Shown one piece after another: positions 32,763 to 38,979 of a stretch of 38,979 nt of DNA. The notes below the pieces were generated by a model. It was not told where the DNA came from. It worked only from the letters and a program-made list of their open reading frames with translations, and ran no database searches. How positions within the stretch are numbered: position 1 is the stretch's first letter; each line of letters starts with the position of its first letter. The DNA lies in assembly GCA_017961705.1 (NCBI GenBank), contig JAGCWT010000095.1, positions 1-38,979 on the forward strand. The letters run 5' to 3'. A program made the position numbers and the translations under genes. This DNA is from Treponema sp. (GTDB taxonomy: Bacteria; Spirochaetota; Spirochaetia; Treponematales; Treponemataceae).

Positions 32763-32837
32763 GTTGCAATGAGGCAACTTACAGTTTTCCCTGGATTATC
32801 CTTGGGGGAAGTACTGTTGGTTGCCTCTTTTTTTTTT
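32763..32837 (+). terminator. Intrinsic terminator/attenuator between ridA and the oxidase genes
   Basis: GAGGCAAC (32771-32778) pairs with GTTGCCTC (32820-32827), with inner ACAGT/ACTGT and TTCCC/GGGAA pairing, followed by ten Ts (32828-32837). The next gene's GGAGG begins at the very next base. An alternative hairpin, GTTGC (32763-32767) with GCAAC (32774-32778), would use up the left arm and prevent the terminator, as in attenuation. Confidence 0.8.
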
Positions 32838-32851
32838 GGAGGTAGAAAAAA

Positions 32852-33166
32852 ATGGCACGGATTAAAGAGCATCCAATTCTTGGAGAATATATCAAAGGTC
32901 AGGAAGTTCATTTTTCTTTTGACGGAAAAGATATGTCTGGTTTTGAAGGCGAATCAATAGCGGCTGCATTAAAAGCAAACGGCGTAATGATTCACAGATA
33001 CACGGCAAAGGAACACAAGCCGCGTGGTGTTTTCTGTGCAATCGGAAGATGTACGGACTGCGTAATGGTTGTTGACGGTCAGCCAAATGTTCGTACCTGC
33101 ATCACTGAATTAAAAGAAGGAATGGTGATTCAGACACAGAACGGTGTTGTAGCTATGGAAAGCTGA
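32852..33166 (+). CDS. [2Fe-2S] ferredoxin-like small subunit (HcnA/SoxA-N type), 104 aa
   Basis: Plant-type [2Fe-2S] binding: C62-x4-C67-x2-C70-x12-C83 in FCAIGRCTDCVMVVDGQPNVRTC. This is the free-standing form of the N-terminal domain of sarcosine oxidase alpha and of HcnA/opine-oxidase/D-hydroxyproline dehydrogenase gamma subunits. It passes electrons from the flavin subunits. Good GGAGG site. It is 17 nt before the FAD subunit gene. Confidence 0.88.
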   Translation: MARIKEHPILGEYIKGQEVHFSFDGKDMSGFEGESIAAALKANGVMIHRYTAKEHKPRGVFCAIGRCTDCVMVVDGQPNVRTCITELKEGMVIQTQNGVVAMES

Positions 33167-33183
33167 GTACGGGGGCAGATGAA

Positions 33184-34767
33184 ATGAAAAGATATGAATT
33201 GATAGTAATCGGGGCAGGTCCTGCGGGTTTGAGTGCCGGCATTGAAGCTGCAAAAAGCGGAATGAAGGTTGTTGTGTTTGATGAAAACGCACGTCCAGGT
33301 GGACAGCTTTTTAAGCAGATACACAAGTTCTTCGGGTCAAAGGAACATCATGCAAAGGAAAGGGGCTTCAAGATTGGTGAGGCACTTTTACAGGAAGCAA
33401 GAGATGCAGGTGTAGAAGTTTACCTTGATTCAACCGTAATGGGAATTTATCAGAACCATGAAGTGACTGTTAAGCAGAACGGAAACGTAAATCACTTCAA
33501 GGCAGACTACATAATCATTGCAACAGGTGCTGCAGAAAACATGATTCCATTCAAGGGATGGAACAAGCCTGGTGTAATCGGTGCTGGTGCGGCACAAGCC
33601 CTTATGAATCTTCAGGGTGTTCAGCCTGGTTCAAAGATTGTTATGGTCGGTTCTGGAAACGTTGGTCTTGTGGTCAGCTTCCAGCTTCTTCAGGCGGGGT
33701 GTGAAGTTGCAGCAGTAATCGATGCGGCTCCACGTGTCGGAGGTTACGGTGTCCATGCAGCAAAGGTTGCACGTACAGGTGTTCCTTTCTACATGAAGCA
33801 CACGGTAATCGAAGCAAAGGGAACAGACAGGGTTACATCAGCAGTGATTGCAGAAGTTGATGATCACTTTAAGCCGATCCCGGGAACAGAAAAGGAACTT
33901 GATGTAGATACAATCTGTATCGCCGTAGGTCTTTCACCGATGAGCCAGCTTGCAAGCAATGCAACCTGTAACATGGCACTTCTTCCTCAGAAAGGCGGTA
34001 ACGTTGCTCTGCTGAATGAATACGGAGAAACTTCGATTGCGGGAATCTACTGTGCAGGTGATGTTGCAGGAATTGAAGAAGCCTCAAGTGCAATGATTCA
34101 GGGACGTTCTGTTGCAAGTCACGTTCTTTACAGCGCAGGTTACATCAGTGAAGCAGATTTCAACGAAAAGTATTCCGGCTGCCAGAATGCACTCAGCGCC
34201 CTTCGCCAGGGAATGTTTGCTCCGCAGTTCAAGGGGAAGAACGACTGGACTGTTACAGACGAAGGATACCCCATTTCAAGAAGTCTTCTTGACCGCGGCT
34301 TTATGACCTGGGACGAGCTTAAGAACTTCCCGGCAGTTAACTACAAGAAGTCAGGTGTTCATCCTGTAATTGAATGTACGCAGAACATTCCGTGTAACCC
34401 TTGCCAGGAAGCATGTAAGTTTGGCTGCATCAAGGTGGGCGAAAACATCACAAGGATTCCTGCAATCGATGAAGAAAAAGAATGTAAGGGATGCGGCATG
34501 TGTGTTGCCTTCTGTTCAGGTCAGGCAATCTTCCTTATCAACGAAGATTACGAAACTGGTTATGCAACAGTTGGAATTCCATATGAGTTTCTTCCGCTTC
34601 CAAAAAAGGGAGACAAGGGAATTGCATTGAGCCGCAGCGGAGAAAAAGTTTGCGAAGCAGAAGTTGTAAACGTTGTTACTTCAAGCGTAATGGACAAGAC
34701 TTCGGTCCTTACAATGAAAGTTCCGGTTCAGTATGTAAACGAAGCACGCTTCTTTAAGGCTGAATAA
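33184..34767 (+). CDS. FAD/NAD(P)-binding oxidase alpha subunit with [4Fe-4S] ferredoxin module, 527 aa
   Basis: FAD dinucleotide motif IGAGPAGLSAGIEAA at the N-terminus, GGQLFKQ, ATGAAENMIPFKGW, a second nucleotide motif MVGSGNVGLVVSFQ and YCAGDVAGIEEASSA: the core of HcnB/OoxA-type alpha subunits. From about residue 395 an extra module has CTQNIPCNPCQEACKFGC and CKGCGMCVAFC, eight cysteines fit for two [4Fe-4S] clusters. HcnB-type proteins normally end instead in a BFD [2Fe-2S] domain, which here is a separate gene just downstream. Substrate unknown. Confidence 0.88.
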   Translation: MKRYELIVIGAGPAGLSAGIEAAKSGMKVVVFDENARPGGQLFKQIHKFFGSKEHHAKERGFKIGEALLQEARDAGVEVYLDSTVMGIYQNHEVTVKQNGNVNHFKADYIIIATGAAENMIPFKGWNKPGVIGAGAAQALMNLQGVQPGSKIVMVGSGNVGLVVSFQLLQAGCEVAAVIDAAPRVGGYGVHAAKVARTGVPFYMKHTVIEAKGTDRVTSAVIAEVDDHFKPIPGTEKELDVDTICIAVGLSPMSQLASNATCNMALLPQKGGNVALLNEYGETSIAGIYCAGDVAGIEEASSAMIQGRSVASHVLYSAGYISEADFNEKYSGCQNALSALRQGMFAPQFKGKNDWTVTDEGYPISRSLLDRGFMTWDELKNFPAVNYKKSGVHPVIECTQNIPCNPCQEACKFGCIKVGENITRIPAIDEEKECKGCGMCVAFCSGQAIFLINEDYETGYATVGIPYEFLPLPKKGDKGIALSRSGEKVCEAEVVNVVTSSVMDKTSVLTMKVPVQYVNEARFFKAE

Positions 34768-34784
34768 AAATAGTGAGGTGAATT

Positions 34785-35111
34785 ATGGCAAAAGATATAA
34801 GAAGAGCAAATAAAGAACCTTTTGAAGAAAGAGAAGATGACAGCCTAATCATCTGCCGCTGTGAAGAAATTACAAAGGGTGAAATCCGAAGGGCGATTCA
34901 TGACGGCATGCACACGATGAATGAAGTAAAAAGATATCTTCGTTCGGGAATGGGCTTGTGTCAGGGACAAACCTGTCAGCGTCTTGTGCAGGGAATCATT
35001 GCATCTGAATTAAAAAAGAAGCCTTCAGAAGTTGGAATGATTCAGGGAAGGGCTCCGGCACGTCCAGTAGAAATCGGAGTGTTCAGCAAAAACGTAACTG
35101 ATGTTCAGTGA
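34785..35111 (+). CDS. Stand-alone BFD-like [2Fe-2S] protein, 108 aa
   Basis: Cys24-x-Cys26 (IICRCEEIT) and Cys59-x4-Cys64 (GLCQGQTCQRLV) with the helical KGEIRRAIHDGMHTMNEVKRYLRSGMG between them, the bacterioferritin-associated-ferredoxin-like fold found as a C-terminal domain of opine/sarcosine oxidase alpha subunits. Here it is split off and probably bridges the two flavoprotein subunits. Ribosome site GAGGTG. Its 3' end overlaps the open frame of the next gene, but that gene's likelier start is 10 nt further on. Confidence 0.85.
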   Translation: MAKDIRRANKEPFEEREDDSLIICRCEEITKGEIRRAIHDGMHTMNEVKRYLRSGMGLCQGQTCQRLVQGIIASELKKKPSEVGMIQGRAPARPVEIGVFSKNVTDVQ

Positions 35112-35121
35112 GGATAAAAAT

Positions 35122-36255
35122 ATGGAAGAAATCAGAACAGCAGATGTAATCATAATCGGCGGCGGTATCATGGGCTGTGCTACTGCATACCGTCTTGCAA
35201 AAAAAGGAATCAAGGTAATCGTTCTTGAAAAGCAGGAAATCGGAAACGGGGGTTCCTGCAGAAATGCCGGCGGTGTACGACAAAGTGCACGCGATCCAAA
35301 GGAACTTAAGCTTGCAATGTATGCTGTTGCAAACTGCTGGCCTGAATTAAGCGATGAACTTGGAGTTGATGTTGAATATCACCAGAAGGGAAATATACGT
35401 CTTGGTCTTACAGAAAAGGATATCAAGATACTTGAAGGTCATACTGCAAAGTCAACTGCAGTCGGCCTTGATGTAAAGATGATTAGCGGAGATGAAGCTC
35501 GCGAAATATGTCCTTACATGTCAAAGGAAGTAATTGCGGCTTCATGGTGCCCAACGGACGGTCATGCAAATCCTCTCAAGGCAACTTTGGGATTTTACAA
35601 AAAGGCGCTTGAGCTTGGAGTAACTTTCATCACGGGAGTTCATGTTGAAGGAATCCGCAAGGTAAAGGGAAAGGCAAGGCTTATTGTTACAGATGACGGA
35701 ATCTACGAAGGAGAAAAAATTCTTCTTTGTGCAGGCTATGAATCACGAAGAATTGCAAACACTGTCGGAATAGATATCCCGGTTGAAAGACAGATGAATG
35801 AAGTTCTTGTAACGGAAGCCATGCCGCCAATGTTCGACATCATGCTCGGTGTAGCAGGAGGAGAATTCTACGGACACCAGAGCGAACACGGCTCATTTGT
35901 TCTTGGAGGAAACTCAGGCCTGCAAGCATTCACAAGCAACGTTGACAAGTTTGTAACAAACAGTCTTACGGCTCCAAGCATTGCACGAGGAATCATCAAG
36001 TACTTTCCTGTCCTTGAAAAGACAAAGATTGTACGCACCTGGGCAGGTTTGTATGACCAGACAATAGACGTTCTTCCTGTGATTGACAACGTAAAAGAAG
36101 TTCCTGGACTTACCCTCGGTTTCGGATTCTCTGGCCACGGTTTCGGAATCTCTCCGGCAGTTTCAATTGCTTTGAGCGAACTCATTCTTGAAGGCGAATC
36201 AAAGACAATTCCAATTCCGGATTTGAAGTACGACCGTTTTAAGCCAAAGAAGTAA
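35122..36255 (+). CDS. DAO-family FAD oxidoreductase beta subunit, 377 aa
   Basis: DAO fold (PF01266): VIIIGGGIMGCATAYRLAKKG, then EKQEIGNGGSCRNAGGVRQS, NPLKATLGFYKKA and the C-terminal GLYDQTIDVLPVID..FGFSGHGFGISPA, as in sarcosine oxidase beta, HcnC and D-amino/imino-acid dehydrogenases. It is the subunit that oxidises the C-N bond of the substrate. GAGGA lies before ATG 35122; an in-frame ATG at 35101 lacks such a site. Together with the three preceding genes it forms a hetero-oligomeric dehydrogenase. Confidence 0.9.
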   Translation: MEEIRTADVIIIGGGIMGCATAYRLAKKGIKVIVLEKQEIGNGGSCRNAGGVRQSARDPKELKLAMYAVANCWPELSDELGVDVEYHQKGNIRLGLTEKDIKILEGHTAKSTAVGLDVKMISGDEAREICPYMSKEVIAASWCPTDGHANPLKATLGFYKKALELGVTFITGVHVEGIRKVKGKARLIVTDDGIYEGEKILLCAGYESRRIANTVGIDIPVERQMNEVLVTEAMPPMFDIMLGVAGGEFYGHQSEHGSFVLGGNSGLQAFTSNVDKFVTNSLTAPSIARGIIKYFPVLEKTKIVRTWAGLYDQTIDVLPVIDNVKEVPGLTLGFGFSGHGFGISPAVSIALSELILEGESKTIPIPDLKYDRFKPKK

Positions 36256-36282
36256 TCAAATTAAAAAAACAGGAGGTATCTG

Positions 36283-37512
36283 ATGGATACGACTTATCTT
36301 CTGAACTCAAGCTGGGTTCTTGTGGCATCTGCACTGGTTTTTCTGATGCAGGCAGGATTCGCATGCTGTGAAAGCGGATTTGCCCGCGGAAAGAATGCAT
36401 GCAACATCTGGCTCAAAAACTTGTGCGATTTTTGTGTAGGAGCATTGGTTTACTACTTCATAGGATTTGCAATTATGTACGGTGATGACTTTCTTGGGCT
36501 CTTTGGAACAACAGGATTCTTCAATCCGCTGGACCAGGAACTTGGAGTATGGGAGACATGCAAAGAACTGAACCTTTCACCGCAAATATACCTTTTGTTC
36601 CAGACAATGTTCTGCGCAACAACAGCAACAATCATTTCGGGATCTGTTGCAGAAAGATTCAAGTTTGATACTTACCTTATTGTAAGTGCTGTAATGACTG
36701 GGCTTATTTACCCGGTTGTTGGCCACTGGGTATGGGGCGGTGGCTGGCTTTCTAAGATAGGCTTTGTTGACTTTGCAGGAAGCGGTGCAGTTCACATGGT
36801 AGGCGGATTTGCGGCAATGGCTTGTGCGGCTCTTGTTGGACCAAGAATCGGAAAGTACGACAGTCAGGGAAAGGTTCATGCAATTCCTGGACACAACATT
36901 CCAATGGCAATGCTCGGCGGCTTTATTCTGTGGGTGGGCTGGTACGGATTCAACCCAGGCAGTGAACTTGCATTTGACGATACAACAATCTACACAACAA
37001 TAACAACAACAATGTGTGGTGCGGCAGGTGGCCTTGCAGCTTTGTTCTGCACATGGGTTAAGTACAAGAAGCCAGATCCTACACTTGCAATGAACGGTGC
37101 GTTGGCAGGTCTTGTTGCAAGCTGTTCTGCAGTCAACGAATACACGGTTTTTGGATCAGTTATCGTAGGGGCCGTCTGCGGAATCTTCTTCCCCTTTAGC
37201 GTTGAGTTCTTTGACAAGAAGCTTAAGGTTGACGACCCGGCAGGTGCAATAAGCCTTCACGGAACAAACGGAATTCTTGGTGTAGTTCTGGCAGGATTCC
37301 TTGCAAAGGATACAGGTCTTTTCTATGGGCACGGAATATCACGCCTTGTGGCCCACATTGTTGGTCTTGGTGCAATTGCGGTATGGGTAATAGGTACTGT
37401 ATCCATAATGGCAATTATCCTTAAGAAGACAATGGGATTAAGAGTTAAAGAAGAAGTTGAACTCGACGGTCTTGATAAGCATGAACATGCAATGGCTGCT
37501 TATGTAATGTAA
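36283..37512 (+). CDS. amt: Ammonium transporter (Amt family), 409 aa
   Basis: Eleven-helix Amt channel with the signature DFAGSGAVHMVGG (His171) and SLHGTNG (His326), the twin histidines of the ammonium pore, and ACCESGFARGKNACNIWLKN near the N-terminus. Transports ammonium through the inner membrane. AGGAGGT ribosome site. Sits directly between the oxidase genes and a PII gene; in this context it may recapture or export ammonium released by amine oxidation. Confidence 0.95.
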   Translation: MDTTYLLNSSWVLVASALVFLMQAGFACCESGFARGKNACNIWLKNLCDFCVGALVYYFIGFAIMYGDDFLGLFGTTGFFNPLDQELGVWETCKELNLSPQIYLLFQTMFCATTATIISGSVAERFKFDTYLIVSAVMTGLIYPVVGHWVWGGGWLSKIGFVDFAGSGAVHMVGGFAAMACAALVGPRIGKYDSQGKVHAIPGHNIPMAMLGGFILWVGWYGFNPGSELAFDDTTIYTTITTTMCGAAGGLAALFCTWVKYKKPDPTLAMNGALAGLVASCSAVNEYTVFGSVIVGAVCGIFFPFSVEFFDKKLKVDDPAGAISLHGTNGILGVVLAGFLAKDTGLFYGHGISRLVAHIVGLGAIAVWVIGTVSIMAIILKKTMGLRVKEEVELDGLDKHEHAMAAYVM

Positions 37513-37529
37513 GTTGATGGGGGTAAAAA

Positions 37530-37889
37530 ATGGCAGAGATGAACCTTGTAACAATTATCTTCAATCCGGACAAGTTTACCGAATTGAAAAAAGCACTCAA
37601 TGAAATTGGTGTAACAGGAATGACTGTAACACACGTTGAAGGATGCGGAGTTCAGCACGGGCAGAAAACTTCAGTGGGTTATTACCGCGGGGTTGCAACC
37701 GACATAAGCTTGCTTCCAAAAACAAAAGTCGAAGTGGTAGTTTCAGAAGTTCCAGTTCAGAAAGTTGTAGATGCTGCAATGGAAGTTTTGAAGAGTGATG
37801 AAATTGGTGCCGGAAAAATATTCGTGTCAGAAATTAAAAATATTTGGCGAATAAGAACTGGCGAAAAAGACGTGGAAGCCCTCAAGTAA
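37530..37889 (+). CDS. PII-family nitrogen signal protein (GlnK-like), 119 aa
   Basis: Ferredoxin-like PII fold, coupled to amt as GlnK usually is. T-loop spans about 40-62 (GVQHGQKTSVGYYRGVATDISLL). The conserved Tyr of the YRG turn is present (Tyr52), but the position of the uridylylation Tyr51 of E. coli is Thr57, so this PII is probably not uridylylated and signals through ATP/ADP and 2-oxoglutarate. B-loop SDEIGAGKIFVSEI differs somewhat from TGKIGDGKIFV. Likely blocks the neighbouring Amt when nitrogen is ample. Confidence 0.9.
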   Translation: MAEMNLVTIIFNPDKFTELKKALNEIGVTGMTVTHVEGCGVQHGQKTSVGYYRGVATDISLLPKTKVEVVVSEVPVQKVVDAAMEVLKSDEIGAGKIFVSEIKNIWRIRTGEKDVEALK

Positions 37890-37955
37890 ACAGGGGGTAT
37901 TTAAATGTGAATAGTCTGCTTTTTCAAAGTGCACGTTGAGGAGCAGATATACAGT

Positions 37956-38030
37956 TCAATGGCGAGCTGTTATATGGGTAGGATTCTTTTGAGTCCTACC
38001 CTCTCTTGCGGATTCAACAGCTGCCATTGA
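37956..38030 (+). ncRNA. Structured leader between the PII and OCD genes
   Basis: Long outer stem TCAATGGC-(G)-AGCTGTT (37956-37971) with AACAGCT-GCCATTGA (38016-38030), 15 pairs with a single bulge, enclosing an 8-bp hairpin GGGTAGGA/TCCTACCC (37976-37983 with 37994-38001). A 13-14-nt single-stranded segment TCTCTTGCGGATTC (38002-38015) remains on the 3' side. No T-run follows, so it is not a plain terminator. It may be a regulatory RNA or processing site; I do not recognise a known riboswitch. Confidence 0.5.
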
Positions 38031-38081
38031 GCAAAAAGTTGAATGGTCAAAAAACAAAATAAAATTATCAGGAGAATTATT

Positions 38082-38861
38082 ATGACAGGAATTGAACCAA
38101 GGGTAGACATTTTGTGGATGAACGAAGCTGACATGCTTAAGGCTGGGGTGAACGATGTTATTGCATGTACAGACTGTATGGAAGAAGTTGTAAAGACTTT
38201 GGATAAGGGAGACTACCGCATGGGTGGTGAAACAGGAAATTCACACGGATGCATGGTGCAGTTTCCAAAGGATCCTGAGTTTGAAGGAATGCCAAAGGAT
38301 GGTCCAGACAGACGGTTCATGGCAATGCCTGCATATATCGGTGGTCAGTTCAAGATGGCTGGAGTTAAGTGGTACGGTTCAAACGTTGAAAACAGAGACA
38401 AGGGGCTTCCGCGCTCTATCCTTATGACGGTTTTGAACGACAAGGATACTGGAGCTCCAATTGCCTTCCAGAGTGCAAACCTTATTTCCGCATACAGAAC
38501 TGCAGCAATCCCAGGTGTTGGTGTAAAGAGACTTGCAAGAAAGGACGCAAAGGTTCTTGGAATTGTAGGTCCGGGATTCATCAACTCAATAACCGCAGAA
38601 ACATTCTGTGCTCTCCGCCCTTCAATTGACACAATCAAGATTAAGGGTAGGGGCCGTCCTGCAATCGACAGGTTCATTGAATACTGTAAGGCTCATTGTC
38701 CAAACGTAAAGAACTACATTGTTTGTGAATCACTCGAAGAATGTACACGCGACAGTGACATCATGAACTTTGGTACTTCAACACCAACTGGCGGTCAGGA
38801 AACATATCCTTTCATCGATTCATCATGGATTAAGCCTGGTGCTTTGATCTGCGCAGTAGGG
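38082..38861 (+). CDS. Ornithine cyclodeaminase/mu-crystallin-family protein, 3' end lost
   Basis: About 260 residues of an OCD-family protein: substrate/NAD region MAMPAYIGGQFKMAGVKWYGSN, nucleotide-binding KVLGIVGPGFINSITAETFCA, and DIMNFGTSTP..FIDSSWIKPGALICAVG corresponding to the family's TST..WLKPGAHVNAVG. Members reduce or deaminate cyclic amino acids and imines; relatives lie with HcnABC-like oxidase genes in other anaerobes (some annotated as tyramine oxidase subunit B, from memory). After about 38861 the + frame stays open to the window end but no longer resembles the family. AGGAG ribosome site before ATG 38082. Confidence 0.8.
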
Positions 38862-38979
38862 CGTGGTATTTTTTGTGGTCGGCTGGGCATACGGCCACTT
38901 TGTTCTTCTCAAGCAGACGCTTTACCTGAAATACAGGGTTTCCTCGCTTTAGTCCCAGTGCTTTTGCTTCGTTGTTTAG
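38858..38979 (-). pseudogene. Fragment of a UmuC-like Y-family DNA polymerase
   Basis: Read on the minus strand from the window end: LNNEAKALGLKRGNPVFQVKR.. then LLEKNKVAVCPADHKKYHAL, matching the NEAKALG[LI]K.G.P.F..K.L.....VAV part of UmuC/DinB-type polymerases, where it follows the first catalytic-Asp segment. It is cut at 38858 where OCD sequence begins on the other strand. Open at the window edge. Either an assembly join at a contig end or a real rearrangement. Confidence 0.65.

Noticed and set aside
37976..38001. Terminator after the PII gene
   Set aside because: The stem is strong but no T-run follows, and it is enclosed in a longer outer stem, so it was listed as a structured leader.

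Overview
The window looks like a chromosomal segment of a host-associated Treponema-type spirochaete. The strongest marker is a complete periplasmic flagellin core gene (FlaB type) with a sigma-28 promoter. Many short lipoproteins with relaxed lipoboxes, a PilZ protein, and several membrane/TPR proteins fit the same picture. Identification is by motif reading only; no database was searched. The window length and a chimeric right edge suggest it is a whole contig from an assembly.

Layout. 0-2.9 kb: small lipoproteins and hypothetical proteins on +. 2.9-6.6 kb (minus): a U32 rRNA/tRNA-hydroxylase-type protein, a lipoprotein and a RelBE toxin-antitoxin pair. 6.9-10.4 kb (+): an acyltransferase, then a PilZ-TPR pair. 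10.4-14.5 kb (minus): a LuxR-type regulator, flagellin flaB and two small membrane proteins. 14.5-19.5 kb (+): an antitoxin with a wrecked YoeB toxin, an outer-membrane beta-barrel, rsmE, a DUF3592 protein, a putative metalloprotease, a secreted protein and rsmG. 19.5-27.3 kb (minus): a TPR protein with an Mrr-like tail, an Lrp/AsnC regulator with an aminotransferase, a DUF4143 ATPase and clpS-clpA. 27.6-29.2 kb (+): an S66 LD-carboxypeptidase-like protein and a lipoprotein. 29.2-32.1 kb (minus): two glycoside-hydrolase lipoproteins (GHL10 and GH25) and an XRE-cupin regulator.

32.3-38.9 kb (+) is the most coherent system. A RidA protein, a [2Fe-2S] ferredoxin-like subunit, an FAD/[4Fe-4S] subunit, a stand-alone BFD-like [2Fe-2S] protein and a DAO-family flavoprotein are followed by an ammonium channel, a PII protein and an ornithine-cyclodeaminase-family protein. 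I read this as an amine or imino-acid oxidation pathway in which the imine is hydrolysed by RidA and the released ammonium is managed by Amt/PII. The divergent XRE-cupin gene, a palindromic operator, an internal attenuator-like hairpin and a second structured leader suggest several layers of control. The last gene is cut by a fragment of a UmuC-like polymerase on the opposite strand, probably an assembly join.

The intergenic regions are unusual. At least seven copies of a GC-rich structured repeat lie on both strands, three of them with an extra tail containing a tRNA D-arm-like box. There are also a 134-bp palindrome, several hairpin clusters, and at least four genes whose promoter -10 box sits 6-8 nt before the ATG, which implies leaderless mRNAs.
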